From NCBI GenBank assembly GCA_950022295.1, contig OX465597.1, positions 256,557,016 to 256,621,015 on the forward strand: a stretch of 64,000 bases of DNA, given 5' to 3'. The position numbers and the translations under genes are program-made. Shown piece by piece: positions 10,803 through 24,082 of this stretch. The notes under the pieces were generated by a model. It ran no database searches, was not told the DNA's origin, and saw only the letters and a list, made by a program, of their open reading frames with translations. The stretch is from Bromus sterilis (lineage: Eukaryota > Streptophyta > Magnoliopsida > Poales > Poaceae). Numbering within the stretch: position 1 is the stretch's first letter; each line of letters starts with the position of its first letter.

Positions 10803-13800
10803 TTTTCGAAAATTTTGTTTTCGGTGTGAATTGTTTGATTGTCTGATTTGTTTGCGGTGTTTGCATCCCCGATTTATCGATCGGCGATTATTTTCCCCCC
10901 TCTTATCATGTATCGGACGAAGACCGACCCTTTCCACCCTGACACTCGACCTTTGCGACACCGAGTTTCACCCGATCACCGTCGCGAAAACCGCACGAGA
11001 CCAGCCACAGCCAACGGAACGAAAAACCCCGTTTATTTAATAAACGGATTATTTTATGGGGCGCCGAAAAATGTTGTCGGAATGTCACCGCAGTGAGGTA
11101 CGATCAACGGGCTCGACGCGCTGAGCGCGTGGTTCGAGATTTTGTCGGAATCGGAGTCCGTACGGAGTCTCGGCGGTCACGAACGCGATCACCGGACGCA
11201 CGAGAGGGGTACCGGGGGCATTTGCGTAATCAGGCCAGCCAACCTGCCTATATAATGACCCCCACCTCTCAAACCAACCAATTAGGGTTTACCCTAATGG
11301 AAAATTGCAGCCACCCCCCTCACAAAATCCCCAATTCTGCCCAAATCCCTCTCCCAAACCGAAACCCTAGCCCCCAGGAGCTCCCAGCCGTCAGATCTTA
11401 AGATCTGGGGATGAGAAGCCGCCACGTAGCTCTCCAGCCTCTCCCAGCCGGAGCCAGGGCGCCCGGGCTCTGCAGGGCCGCCGCCAGGCCCGCCCGAGCC
11501 CATCCGGGGGCCGCTGCCTCACCGAAGAGCTCATCCGAGCCGCCCGCGCACCGGCGAGCCGTCGGCCGGCCGCCGCGCCACTCCGTCGCCGCTGTCTCCC
11601 TCTCCTCGCGCACTTCCTCTCCCTGATCTCCTTTCCCTCCTCACCCCCTATGTACCTCTCCCTACAGGCACCGGCGCGGCCACGCCATGGAAGGCCGAGC
11701 CGCGAGCTCGAGCGCCGCCGCCACCGGGGCTCGGTCGTGCCGGACGGGAGCCGCTCCGCCGCGCTTCCTCCTCCTGGTCCGCCCCGTCGCGCGCCCCCTC
11801 CTGGCCTCCCCTTCCTCGCCGTGCGCCGCCTCTCGCCGGAGGGCAGGCCAGCCGCCGCCGGCGGCAACCTCCGCTCGGGAGGAGCCGAGCCGCTGCCCAG
11901 TTGACCGCGCCAGGCCAGGCGGGCCAGATCCGGCAGCAAGGCCCAGCCATCGGCCTCCAGCACGCACGGCCCAGTGGCCCAGTCCAGCCTCCACGCGAGT
12001 TGGGCCGAGCCCATCAGGGGTGAGGCCCTTTTTTCTTTTTTTTGTTGTTGTTTTTTTTCCTGGCTAACCCCTGTTTTTTTTTCTAAGTCCTTATTTTATT
12101 GTTGCTGATCCCGTTTTGTAATGCGTTTTCCCGTTGATCCGTAGCTCCGATGAACGTGCCCCAAAATGAAAGTTGCTTAGAATTGCGTGTACTTCATTTC
12201 ATCTTTTGTGAGAATTTTCATTTGAGGTCATCTTGATTGTGTAATTGTGTGCTAAACAGGGCATCAGATCGTTAATTGCAACTGCTGCTGTTAAACTGTC
12301 CGAAAACTGTTGCTTTGTTGAAACTTCAGAATTGGGTGATTCCTTTTGCGTTGCTTTAAGCATTGTTTCTACTTCAGTTTCATGCATTCACATGCCATAT
12401 TTTCTTGCTGAATGTTGATTATATCTTGCTACAAAGTAGCTACCCTGCTGTTAGTGTGCTGCTGTTTATATTTTGTTGCAACTTCCGTCGACGAGTGTGT
12501 CGCGACCGTTTATCGGAATTGAGTGATTCCAATTGCATATTGTTAAGCATCATGTCTACTTTCATTATATGTATTGCATATTCATGTTAGCATTCCTGGT
12601 CATATAGATTTTTAGCTCCAAAGTTGCTATGCTGCTGTTGTTGACAACCACCTCTGTTTTTCTCTAAGTCTGTAACGTCCCGATGCCATGTTGCATGCTT
12701 AATATCTTTTGATCTATGATGCCTATTTGCATGATTCTTTTTGCCATGTCTTCCTTGTCATGTCTAGTTTAATTCCATATCATTTGTGAGCATGTTTGCA
12801 TTGATTATCCTGTTTATGCAATGCTCTACAGTGTGCTTCCTGATGTTGGCAGATTGTGCCCGTAACTTGTTTTGCTTGTATCTTTTTAACCGTAACTCCG
12901 TTTGGGGTGTTCTTTATATGTAACTTGATTAGTTTTTCGTGTACCTTGTGTTTATGCTATTGTTTGCTGCTGCTAACCCACCTAAAATATGGTTTAGGGC
13001 AGATCAGTACCAAATCCTTTAATTGTTGTGGGGCAAGTAGTGCTATGCATGTTTAGGGGTTGCCTCACTTAAAATGACTAGCCTAGGTAGTTTACTTGGT
13101 GCTTAAACTTTTTCCATGTTGTGTGCTATGCCATGATTGCTTGAGTTGCCATGTTAATAACCGTTGGTTGATCACCTGTAGCTAAGCAACTTGAACCACC
13201 GTAAACGTGCGGTATTCGTCGTGTGTGACCGGTACTCCACTTAAATTGTTAGTAACCGCTCTCGACGGTAGATGCGATGTCTCGTGTTGCTTCTTGTTGA
13301 TGCTTGCTCGTGTTTGCCTCGTAGTAATATATGCTTGCTCGTTGATTGCTTTCCAGTATTTCCTTCCTGTGTGCCTCCCGCGGTTACTCTCGGAGACGAT
13401 GCGAGCTTGCGATCAACTACACCTTCGGAACCCGACTTATCAACAGGAAAGGACTATACATTACTTATGATCCATTCTATTTCAACCAGTGGTTTGCATG
13501 CTAGCCTAGGTTAGGTTCGATGTTTGATCCTACCACATGTTTACAACCTCTTTCAAACCGATACAGCCATGTCCCTTCCCAGCAAACCTTGTACTGCTAT
13601 GTTACTATTGCTCGTTGCTCAGCCCCTACTTAGTACGCATGCTTAGGATGCTACGATGTTACCCTGTTACTCCTTGGTTTGGGATATCACCTTATTATAT
13701 TGTTGTTGATGATATGATGATTATTATAATGTTGACTATATTCGACGAAGGATGGAAGGTCTAGGCTATCCCGCCCCGACGCTTTGTACCATTCGAGTCA

Positions 13801-14073
13801 CCTAGGATCCGAGTTCCGGGTATTGGTTTTAAGACTGAGCGTGCCTAACCGCGTGTGGGATTTTATGGGGTCCCCTTTTCTTATCTACCTAGCTTCAAGC
13901 ATTTCTAGTGGTGGCCCAAGCTGATTTTACCATTTGAAACCGTGTGTGTGCTGGTCGTATGCCAGTAGTTTTAAACCAACCCGGACCAGTGAGGACATAG
14001 TTCCCTTGCTGGCCCATCATGACCGGCTGAGGACCCGGTGTCCCATGTGTGATTAACCGGCAATCCAAACCTG

Positions 14074-16904
14074 GAGTCTCCGAATTTTGGAATGTTAATA
14101 AAATTAAATAGATAATGATTGGTTGCTTGATGTGTTTGATTTTCTCTGAGATTTATAACTTTTTGGAGTTTATTGAATATTAAAAAGAGAGGGAATAAAA
14201 GGACTTTCCCTAATATTCATAATTGGTATTTTTGGAATTTATTATTTAAAACAAAACCAACAAAACAAAATGAGAGAAGGTAATATGACTCCTTCAACAT
14301 ATTAAAAGGTTGGAAATGTTTTAAATCATTATTGGCATTCTCCTGAATATTCAAAACATTTTTCAACTCAAGGAAATTCATTTGAGAGGATATAAAATGA
14401 CTTATCCCCTTTTTAATAAAGTTGGAAAATATTTAGAATATTACTTTAAAGTTTTTAAAATTTATTTTGAGTACTATAAATAACTCTATAATTATTTTAG
14501 GGATTTTATAATGCTAAGAGAGTTTTATTTCATTGAAATGATTTATTAAATATTTTAAATGAGTTGAAAAAGTATTCCAATGGGATATTTTTGTTTTACC
14601 TCGCCGGAGCACGGCTGGAACCGCCGCCGCTGCCGCCGATTCACTGGTGAGCAACCCTGACCATTGATGCTCAAGCCAATGGCCCAGATCGGATCTAGAT
14701 CTAGGGTTTCTGGTTTTTTTATATATTGTTCGGTTCACCGGTTTTCTTCTGGTTAACCAGCCCGGACCGGCTCCCTACTTAGTGAACATTCACTGGTTAT
14801 CATCTAAAGTGCACATTGTTCATCCCGTAGTGTCCAGGGGCCTGTTCGCGATGGAAAATTAATTTTAATTGCAGATGAGCCCTTTTTCACAGATTTTACC
14901 CTAGAACCGTTATGGCTATATCTTTTAAACCGTGTACCGGATTTCAGTGATTCTTTTTTCTACACACTCGTAGTGATCTGTAATTTATCATAGATCCAAC
15001 CTTTCACACATTTGAAAACTTTTAAATTTGAATTTATTTCAAATTCAAATTCCGGTGGACGTATCTTGTAAACCGTTGATCCAAATCGAGTGATTCTTTT
15101 TGCGTTGGATCACTCGTCCCATGTACCTTCTGTTTATATCATGTGTACACAAAAATTCACAAGTTTATTGATCTGTTTAAATTCAAATTCATTTCAAATT
15201 TGAACTTGCTATGACCTGCGTTGTAGTATTCCGTTTCACGTGATTCTTTTTTCATATTGGATCATATGAGACATCCTATCGGCAATATCCACACACCATT
15301 CATATTGCTATGATCTTTACCTTGATTCCATAATGCCTTGATCATAATCTTGTATCGACAATTCTTTATTCGTTGACTCTTTCGAGTTCACGTTCCACTG
15401 ATCACCTTCGAGCACATCGACACCTTTACCCTTAAAAACCTTTCTGTTTTGTTGCTAAAACCTTTGTGTTAGTTTGTTGATCTTTTGTTTGTCTTGTGGT
15501 GATGTGATTGCTTATTCGAGTTCTTTCGATCGCGATAGATTGCTCGGAGTGTGACGAATAGAGTTGACTGGAACGTGAGAGCGAAGAACTTCACCGAATG
15601 GAAAAGGCAACTTACACTTTGACCATACCTCAACCTATATTCTCTATATGCATGTAGCAAATTATCACTCTATGCATGTGTAGGACTATATATTAGTTAT
15701 GATTTAAACCTAGTAGGATAGCAATATGCTTTGACCTTGTATTTCATTGTCTCCCTAGGATCGTGGTTTTTATATACTGCTATTGCTTTGTAGACGGGGA
15801 TTGGTTGAGTTATCATTGAGCTATTGTGAGGATTAATGACTTGACTAGAAAACTTAAATAGAAATCACCTCTGGACGGGCAGGGAATGCATCCTGGTGCT
15901 AATGCATTGGATAAGGAGGGACCAGGGATAAATGCTTCCCGAATGGTTGTTTTGGTGGTGAACCGGGTGCGTCATGGCGCGTACCCTCTAAACGCAGTGG
16001 GAGCCGTCCAGGCTCAAAAATATCGGACAGACAGTGTGACTAGTAGCTTCCATGTACAACCACTGGCTATATGGGCTCTGGCTTAGATGAGTAAGTTGTG
16101 GGGAACCTGGCCCTGGTAGCTAGCTGATGTAGATATGATAGGTGTACCGGCTACCAAAGGGTGGAGGTAAACTCTTCTGAAAGACTATGTCTCAATCTTC
16201 GGGTTGAGTCCAGTGGGGAAAGTGTACAAACCTCTGCAGAGTGTAAAAACTGATCATGATTAGCCGTGTCCACGGTTACGGACAACTTTGAGCAACTGGG
16301 CATTATTGTTATTGGATGGTCTTGACAGATAATTCACCTTAATAAGAATTTGAGTGGGCACTTTTAATAAAGGGATGGTTGGAATTGGTGTAGCCCGATT
16401 CAACCATACTTAGGACTAGCAAGATAAATTAAATTTTGATTAGTTGTAGTATGTGAGGGAAAAATCAGTTTTCTGCAAAATAAAACCATAAGCCTTTCCT
16501 TTGACTTATCCTTGCATGTAGATGTAGGTCTGCTGTATACTTTTTCGTGTGACTTGCCGTACATTCAAATGTACTGACCCGTGTTCGGGCTGTAAACTTC
16601 GGTGTTGCAGGATTGTATACGACGAGTAAGTGGTATGATGTAGGGTTACGATGTATATACTCAACTATGCCGGTGGAGTTGATGGACGCCACGAATCTTA
16701 TATTGTTTTCCGCTGTATTTTATTTGTAAGCTAGCCTTGAGCTAAGCAGGTATGCTATATTGTCATACTGGATCTTCGATGTAATATATATGACATGTGG
16801 TTTATTCTTGATATTACATCGTGTACTGTGTGTGCTAGCTATTGATCCAGAGACTAGCACAGAATGCACAGAGACTCCGGTTTGTGATGAACCGGGTCGT
16901 TACA
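14074..16904 (+). repeat. LTR-like insertion inside A1
   Basis: Alignment to A3 breaks after ATCCAAACCTG (to 14073) and resumes at GCGCGGC (16905). The insert ends GGGTCGTTACA, like a Gypsy LTR 3' end, has a TATA-like run near 14720 and carries a variant of the three-palindrome block at 16232-16275. I see no matching 5-bp TSD, and about 25 bases of A1 are missing at the site, so the left end is probably truncated. No coding sequence. Confidence 0.6.
16232..16275 (+). other. Three-palindrome block, variant (in the 14-17 kb insert)
   Basis: CTCTGCAGAG (16232-16241), CTGATCATGATTAG (16250-16263, one G/T wobble) and CCGTGTCCACGG (16264-16275). The order matches the other LTR families although the arms differ in sequence. 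Confidence 0.75.
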
Positions 16905-17088
16905 GCGCGGCTGGCTCCTGAGCTGGATGTCGTCTCACCGGGGGCCACCCGGATTTGTTCGTTGTTAGCTAGAGGGACTTGTCGTCTCGGATCTCTTGGA
17001 ACTAAATCATAAAATGGTTGCCTGTGACGGGTAGCAACTGAGAGAGATGGACGTGCGTGCGGAGCATTGTAATGGGCAGTTGGTACAC

Positions 17089-17128
17089 CCCTGCAGGGTT
17101 AAATCTTTTCGAAAAGCCGTGTCCACGG
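17089..17128 (+). other. Three-palindrome block in A1
   Basis: CCCTGCAGGG (17089-17098), CTTTTCGAAAAG (17105-17116) and, directly adjoining, CCGTGTCCACGG (17117-17128). All three arms pair perfectly. Confidence 0.85.
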
Positions 17129-17901
17129 TTATGGACGACTTGAGACATACTCCTTTTTCATAGACAACAACAACTGAGCTAATCTTAATGTAACTTGATC
17201 AACGTGTGTGTGCCTTGACTGCTTCTTCTTCGTCGGGATGCGAAGAGGAGGACAAGGATAGGATAGGTGTTATGATTGCGTAAATAGTTGATAGTAAGAC
17301 TTGTTGGAGGCGATTCCTCATCGAATGCTTGGCTTCTTATCTTACTCTCTAGATCGTTAGCCACTTCACAAATGCTAGTGCGACAGCAACCTCACCACTT
17401 ACCCCTTCCTTACCGTAAACTACTAGTTGTCCTAGAATGACGAGTGATGAAGTCCTTGCTGGGTCAGATGACCACTACAGTTGGATGCTGAGTACCTCTG
17501 TACTCATGATACTACCCCCAAACTCTTTTCAGGGTTCTTGATCGACAACAGGTATGGTGATCGACGTTTCACGTGGAGACTCGACGACGACTAGTTAGGC
17601 GGATCCCGACGGAGGGCCTGGACCCGTGTGGTTATGGGATCGATGTTTTTCTCTTTGCCACTAGGCATTTGCTTGTAGTCTGTACTCAAACATGTATCTT
17701 CCGCTGTTGTACTGTATTTGAGGCAGTTGTATGCCGATTGTATGAGATGTTGTATCCTTGTATCTGTAATGTTGTGATATCATGTTGGAAATCCGGTGCA
17801 TATGGCTTTGTCATATGTCGCGGTGGGACCATATGTGCTTCGTCCCCGGATCTGGGTGGAAACACCTAGATCTAGAACAGTACCGCATATCGGGCCTTAC
17901 A

Positions 17902-17958
17902 ATATATATATATATATATATAACATTTTATTATTGCCTCTAGGGCATATTTCCAATA
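17902..17958 (-). repeat. C1 3' LTR, terminal part
   Basis: Resumes in the TA repeat and then reads ATTGCCTCTAGGGCATAT to CCAATA. Read on the minus strand this is the first about 37 bases of an Angela-type LTR. The terminal TG has become TA. Confidence 0.85.
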
Positions 17959-17973
17959 CTCTCCCACTTGCAC
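17959..17973 (-). other. C1 polypurine tract
   Basis: On the minus strand GTGCAAGTGGGAGAG directly precedes the 3' LTR. It matches the AAGTGGGAGA-type PPT of Angela-like Copia elements. Confidence 0.8.
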
Positions 17974-20052
17974 TAGAGTCAATAATATTGTGAGTGCTTG
18001 AGCACTTTACACCTATGGCATACCGGTGTAATGAATGCTTCATTTGTGGTATAGACTTCATCTACGGATCTGATATTTCAGGCCCGTTTGTATCTTGCAT
18101 ATCTTCAAAGTTTTCATGCTGTCATAAAATTCACTAATTTTATCATTTTAACTTTATATATGTTTGAATCATTTTGCAGGACCTTGGTTCCTTAGAATAA
18201 GTCATGAAATCATTGATCAATGTTTCCATGAGCTTCAAGCATCTAGGAAACAATACCACGTTCATAAATGAACGTATGATTCAAAATACCCTTCCTTGTT
18301 ACTCCTTTAAGAAACAATATATTTAGCCTCTGTTATAGAATTCGCCACAGTATCTAACTTAACACAGTTCCTTCATACTGTGCCACCCTTATGTTTGAAA
18401 CACATAATCCCAATTAAAATCAAAAATCGGTCGAAGTAAGTATGAAGACTGAATTGGTGTAACTAGTTACGTCAAAATTCAGATGGTGTAACTCATTACA
18501 ATGAGCTCTTCATTATCTCCAATTTCCGAGAAACATATCTTATCTTTCTTAAGTTTAACTTTGAACTTTTTGTCCAATGATCAACATCTTGATCACTTCA
18601 GTATCTTGCTCACAATCCTTTTGGAGCACTGGACATATCTGGTCGTCTATTACATATTATTGTGTACATGATTAATCCAAACACATAGGTGATTGGAATT
18701 CAATTCTTGTGTTTTGCTTATCAGTGTTCATGAACACTGATTTACGCAAACTACTTTTCACCCTGACCTCGGCAAGAACATCCTTCTTGTCATTTTCATA
18801 CCAAACTACTTCAGTATCATGTCAATATGTAATGTTAGCTTTAGCATGACCAGGCACTTACTATCTTCATAGATCATTGTGCTCAACACTAATGCTATAT
18901 TAGCCCAAGTACTTCAGCTGAAAGCTATTTTGAATGAAGTCCTCATTAGTGTCAAGAAATTTATATTATTTCTAATCAACAATATGTCATGTACATAAGG
19001 TTTAGAAATATTATTCAGCTCCCACTTACTTTCTTGAATATTCAAGCATCTCTGTTATTCCTGATGAAAACAAACTCTTTTGGTAATTTCGTCACAACGA
19101 AAATTCCAACTCCATTATGCTAGCTTCAGTCCATTACTAGATATCAGAGGCTTGCATATATTTTAGCATCCTTTGAATAGAAAAAAACATTCTGGCCGTA
19201 TCACATATACGTCCTTCGTTATATTTACGTGTAGGAACTTTGTTTTGATGCTCATTCTTCCATATCCTATAAATGAGATATGTAGTAATTGCTAGTATAA
19301 CCCTAACTGACTAAAGCATCTCTACGATCGACACTGCTTCAGCGTAGTCAATGTTTGAACTTGCTAGAAAACATCTTTCCAACGAGTTGAGATTTATGGA
19401 TAATACAATTTCATCTGAATCAGTTATAGATCCATTTATATATCTTCGGACTCTAAGTCTTTCGGAGGGTCTACCAAGTTCAAAACTCTACTTACTTCCA
19501 TGGACACTATCTCGGATTATTTGGTATTTAGCCAAATCCCGGAGTCAGGGCCCATCAACGCTTCTTTGTATATCACAGGTTTATCATTGTCGACCAACAA
19601 TATCTCGTTTACATATCATGATTGTTTATACGAGTTTTGCCTAACCTGTGTGGTTCAGCTGCGCACTTATTTCAAGATTCAACAATCTTGACAAGTTGCA
19701 CTGTCCTCCTACACGCCTTTTTGTTTCAATTTAATTACTAAGTGCGCTCCCACTCAGATCAATATCTCCCGTAATTTATGCTAGAGTGTGATTCGAAATC
19801 CAACCCAATTGTCCGCCATTCATGTGACATCACTGATGACTTAGACTTGACCGGTAGGCCACCTTGCCAATCACAACACATGTGATTCTGGTTCATCTTT
19901 CGATGGGCGTGTTCCGGTAGCAAACTTGTATCCAAACCGTCAAGACAACCAAGTGTAATATGTAGTGTGTTCTTAACACACCCACCTTTCATGCGTCACA
20001 CCGTGTGTACCCATGTGACATGACCTGCCCCGGAGTGAAACATAGTATAAAC
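17974..20052 (-). pseudogene. C1 pol remnant (reverse transcriptase/RNase H part), heavily decayed
   Basis: No open frame survives, but the order and wording match the 3' pol of Angela-like elements read backwards. At 18997-18986 the minus strand reads Y-V-H-D followed by I-L-L-I, the RT active-site motif with one catalytic Asp replaced by His. The AT-rich text around 19330-19450 corresponds to the upstream RT region. The right end is the W1 insertion site (GGTGC at 20053-20057). Not functional. Confidence 0.6.
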
Positions 20053-21622
20053 GGTGCTGATACGTCCAAAACGTATCTATAATTTCTGCTTGCTCCATGC
20101 CTCTTTTGTGTGATAATTCTACGATATTGATGAACTTCCATACACTTTTGATCATATTTGGACTAACCTATTAAATCAGTGCACCCCACTGCCAGTTCCT
20201 ATTTTCTGCTGTTTTTGTATTTCAGGTTTTCCCATTATTTAAAGTGCCAGAAAAATTCCAGGAAAAATATAGGAAAAATCAGCGTACGGGAACCTTCCAG
20301 AAGAGCCCTAGTGGGACCAGAGGGGGGCCAGGGGTGGCCCAAGCGGCCACCTGGCGCGACCACCCCCTAGGACACGCCAGGGCCCCCTGGTCCACCTCTG
20401 GCTGCCCCCCTTCGCCTATTTATTCCCCGTGACGAGAAACCCTCGGGAACAGAACCCTTTTTCGCGATCTCTCCTCGGTTCCGCCACCGCCGCGCTTCCA
20501 AGATCGGTAGCACCAGGAGACCTCTTCCCGGCACCCTGCCGGAGGGAGGAACCACCTCCGGGAGCTTCTCCACCACCATGGATACTTCCTGGATGAACCG
20601 TGAGTAGTCCACCTCGGACCATGGGTCTATGATCAGTAGGTATGTGATGTTCTCCAACCCTCTTTGTTCTTCATGGATTAGACCTCGTGAGCTGCCCTAC
20701 ATGATCGAGGCACATATGTAATCTTTCTGCTGTTTCTATGCTGAGTTCGTTGGGATCCGATGGATTATGAGACTATGTTCAGATTGTGTTTGAGTAATAT
20801 ATTTGATTCTTCTCTTTTATATTTATGTTCTTGAGTAATTCTTGCATGTTCTCCGTTGCTGTTTATTGCTTTGGCCAAGTAGTAGGTAGTGACTCCAAGA
20901 GGGAGCGTTATGCATGATTGTGGGTTCATGCCCCCCGATGACTAGCTTGAGTGACAGAAACATGAGTCTAGGGAATGTGCTGTTGCCACAAGGGAGAAAA
21001 CAACGGTGCTTGTACTTGCGGGTGCAAGGATTGTTTACTTTACGCAAAGTTCTTTAATGCAGTTGTCTGTTGCTTTGAGTTTACACTTTGGGTGGGATTC
21101 ACAACTTAATACTAGCGAGATGTTCTGGATAGATATCTCAAGGTGGATGATTAGTGTAACAGCCCAGATTTCACAAAAATTAAAAATTTTGTTTTCTGCG
21201 TGAATTGATTGATTGCCTGATTTGTTTGCGGTGTTTGCATCCCCGATTTATCGATCGGCGATTATTTTCCCCCCTCTTATCTCGTATCGGACGAAGACCG
21301 ACCCTTGCCACCCTGACACTCGACCTTTGCGACACCGGGTTTCGCCCGATCACCGTCGCGAAAACCGCACGAGACCAGCCGCAGCCAACGGAACGAAAAA
21401 CCCCGTTTAATAATTAAACGGGATATTTTTATAGCGCGCCGGAAAGTGTTTTCGGAACGGTTCCAGCGCGAGGTGAACGCCTCCGGCTCGACGCACCGAT
21501 CGCGCAGTTCGAAGTTTTACCTGAATCGGAGGTACTGCGGACCCCCGGCGGTCAGAAACGTGAGCACCGGACGTCCGAGAGAAAAACCGATGATGTTTTT
21601 GCAAACTGCCAGCCACCCATGC

Positions 21623-21631
21623 TATATAAAG
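21623..21631 (+). promoter_or_regulatory. LTR promoter TATA box of A2
   Basis: TATATAAAG is followed by a CA-rich initiator-like stretch. The equivalent site occurs in A1 (11249-11257) and, inverted, in A3 (33336-33344), at the same distance of about 440 to 470 bases from the LTR start. Confidence 0.65.
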
Positions 21632-24042
21632 ACCACCACACTCCCACCCACCTAGGGTATCCCTAGGCAACCACCAGCCCCAGATCTGACCCAAAACATC
21701 CCCAATTTTCGCAGCAAACCCTAGCCCCAGATCTGGATCCATCCCAGATTCGTTTGCAGCCATCCGATCGCGAGATCGGAGGGCCGAGATCGCCTGCAGC
21801 TCCTCTCTCTCTCCTCTGTCTCTCCCTCCCGTGCCCGTGGAGCACCCGAGCCCGCCGCCGGCCGCCACCCCGGCGAGCCAGCCGGCGCCCCTGCTCCGGT
21901 GAGCCGCCACACCTGCGCCGCGCTCTTCTCCCCTCCTTCTCCTCCTCGCAGAACCACGCCGGAGCACGCCAGGCCGTGCCGCCCGAAGCCATGGAGTCCG
22001 GCCGCCATTGACGCCGCAGGGAGCTCGCGCCCGCACGCCGGCGTCCGCCACGCCGCGGGGCTCGCCCTCTCACCGTCCCCCGCGCGCCCCTCCTCTGGCC
22101 TCCTCCGCGCGGCCGCCGCCTCTCCTCCTCGCCACGGCAAGCCGGCCGGCGAGCCGGTAGCCGCCGCCGCTGCCTCCCCGTGCGGTGCAGGAACGGGAGG
22201 AGCCGTGCGCCCTCTCCAACCGCCCGTCGCCTGGTGGGCCGGCCTCGCCCCCGCGCGGCCCACTCGCTCCAGCCGCCGGCCTCCCAGGCCAGATGGGCCA
22301 GATCCGGCCCAGTGGGGTGAGCACCCCCTTCTTCTTTTTTTATTATTTATTCAGTTCTTTTTTTTTTCTGTTGGGCCTCAGTAGTTTCGGCCCGTTTAGG
22401 TTTTTTTTCTTCTGCTAGGGCTTTTATTTATTTATTTAGCCAGTTTTAGTTGTTTATTTTTGCAGTGCCGTATCTTTTTAACCGTAGCTCCGATTGTGAC
22501 GATTTAAATATGAAACTTGCTTAGAATTGTGTCTACTTTAATAATTTGTTGCTTGTTGCCATGTTTGACTTTGTTTACCTGCTTTGACTGCTAATTACAC
22601 TGCCTGCCACTGTAAACTGTAACTGCTATAACTTTTTATCCGTTGCTCGGATTAAAATGTTCTTTATATGTAACTTGACTAGAATTGCATGTAGGTTGTG
22701 TTTTTGCTGTTCTTGCTTGCTAATAAAAATAATAAAATATTGTTTAGGAAAAACAGTACCAAATGCTATTTTTATCGTGGGGTCCGCAATAGTTTGCATG
22801 TATAGGTTTTACCCCCACTTAAATTGACTAGCCCAGGTAGTTTATTTATGCTTCACCTCTTGCCATGTTTGTGTGCTATGCCATGCTTGCTTGAGTTGCC
22901 ATGTTAATAACCGTTGTTTGGTCACCTATAGCTAAACAACTTGAACCACCGTAAAACGTGCGGTATCCGTCGAGTGTGACCGATACCCCACTTAAATTGT
23001 TAGCAACCGCTCTCGACGGTAGGTGCGATGTCTCGTGTTACTTCTTGTTGATGCTTGCTCTTGCATTGCTCCGTAGTAATAGTGGTGCACCGTTGATTGC
23101 TCTCCAGTGTTTACTTCTTGTGTGCTCCCGCGGGTCCTCTCGGAGACGATGCGAGCGTGCGATCGACTACACCTTCGGAACCCGACTTATCAACAGGCAA
23201 GGACTTTCATTACTTATGATCCATTCTATTTCAACCAGCGGTTTGCATGCTAGTCTAGGATAGGTTCGATGTTTGATCCTACCACATGTTTACAGCCTTT
23301 TTCAAACCGATACAGCCATGTCCCCTCCCAGCAAACCTTGTACTGCTATGTTACTTTTGCTCGTTGCTCAGCCCCTGCTTAGTATGCATGCTTAGGATGC
23401 TACGATGTTACCCTGTTACTCTTTGGGTTGGCATATCACATTATTATTATATTATTGTTGATGATATGATTATTATAATGTTGACTATATTCGACGAAGG
23501 ATGGAAGGTCTAGGCTATCCCGCCCCGACGCTTTGTTCCATTCGAGTCACCTAGGATCCGAGTTCCGGGTATTGGTTTTAAGACTGAGCGTGCCTAACCG
23601 CGTGTGGGATTTTATGGGGTCCCCTTTTCTTACCTATCTAGCTTCAAACATTTCTAGAGGTGGCCCAAGATGATTTACCATTTGAAAACATGCATATATA
23701 TCTTGTCGGGTCGCTCCTAGCAGATATCTTTTAAAACAACTCGGGCCAGTGGAGTCATAGTTCCTTTGTTGGTCCACACCTGGTGAGCTAGAGGCCTGCC
23801 CACATGTGAGGGGATCAGTTACCTCGACCTTAGCCAGACGGAAGAGTCCGATCCGAGAGCGTGGCCAGCTTTTGGATTGGGTGTCGACTCCCCGGGGGCC
23901 ACCCGGATTTGTTCGTTGTTAGCTAGAGGGACTTGTCGTTTCGGATCTCTTGGAACTAAATCATAAAATGGTTGCCTATGATGGGTAGCAACTGAGAGTG
24001 ATGGACGTGCGTGCGGAGCCTCGTAATGGGCAGTTGGTACAC

Positions 24043-24082
24043 CCCTGCAGGGTTAAATCTTTTCGAGAAGCCGTGTCCACGG
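24043..24082 (+). other. Three-palindrome block in A2
   Basis: CCCTGCAGGG (24043-24052), CTTTTCGAGAAG (24059-24070, one position changed to a U-G type pair) and CCGTGTCCACGG (24071-24082), about 0.77 kb before the LTR 3' end. Confidence 0.85.

Larger units (their letters stand above)
10803..17901 (+). repeat. A1: Gypsy family-A LTR, 5'-truncated and interrupted
   Basis: From about 10811 it aligns with solo LTRs A2 and A3 (for example GATTTATCGATCGGCGATTA) and ends GGGCCTTACA at 17901 like them. The first 30 to 35 bases, including the terminal TGTAAC, are missing. It is a longer variant: about 600 extra bases lie between 12100 and 12900. It is split by the piece at 14074-16904. A TATA box is at 11249-11257 (TATATAATG). 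GC-rich frames at 11400-12060 are transcribed-leader-like sequence and not supported as genes. Confidence 0.8.

Noticed and set aside
11391..12067. Long GC-rich open frames on both strands (also at 21407-22384, 32448-33291, 44204-44802, 51291-52174, 56224-57000 and 62728-63551)
   Set aside because: They recur at the same place in LTR copies of the same family with different frames and breaks and are low complexity (Pro, Arg, Ala). They are LTR leader sequence and not genes.
16400..17200. Possible tRNA, snoRNA or riboswitch at the palindromes
   Set aside because: No cloverleaf or known RNA family pattern. The block repeats in LTRs and is explained as an LTR feature.
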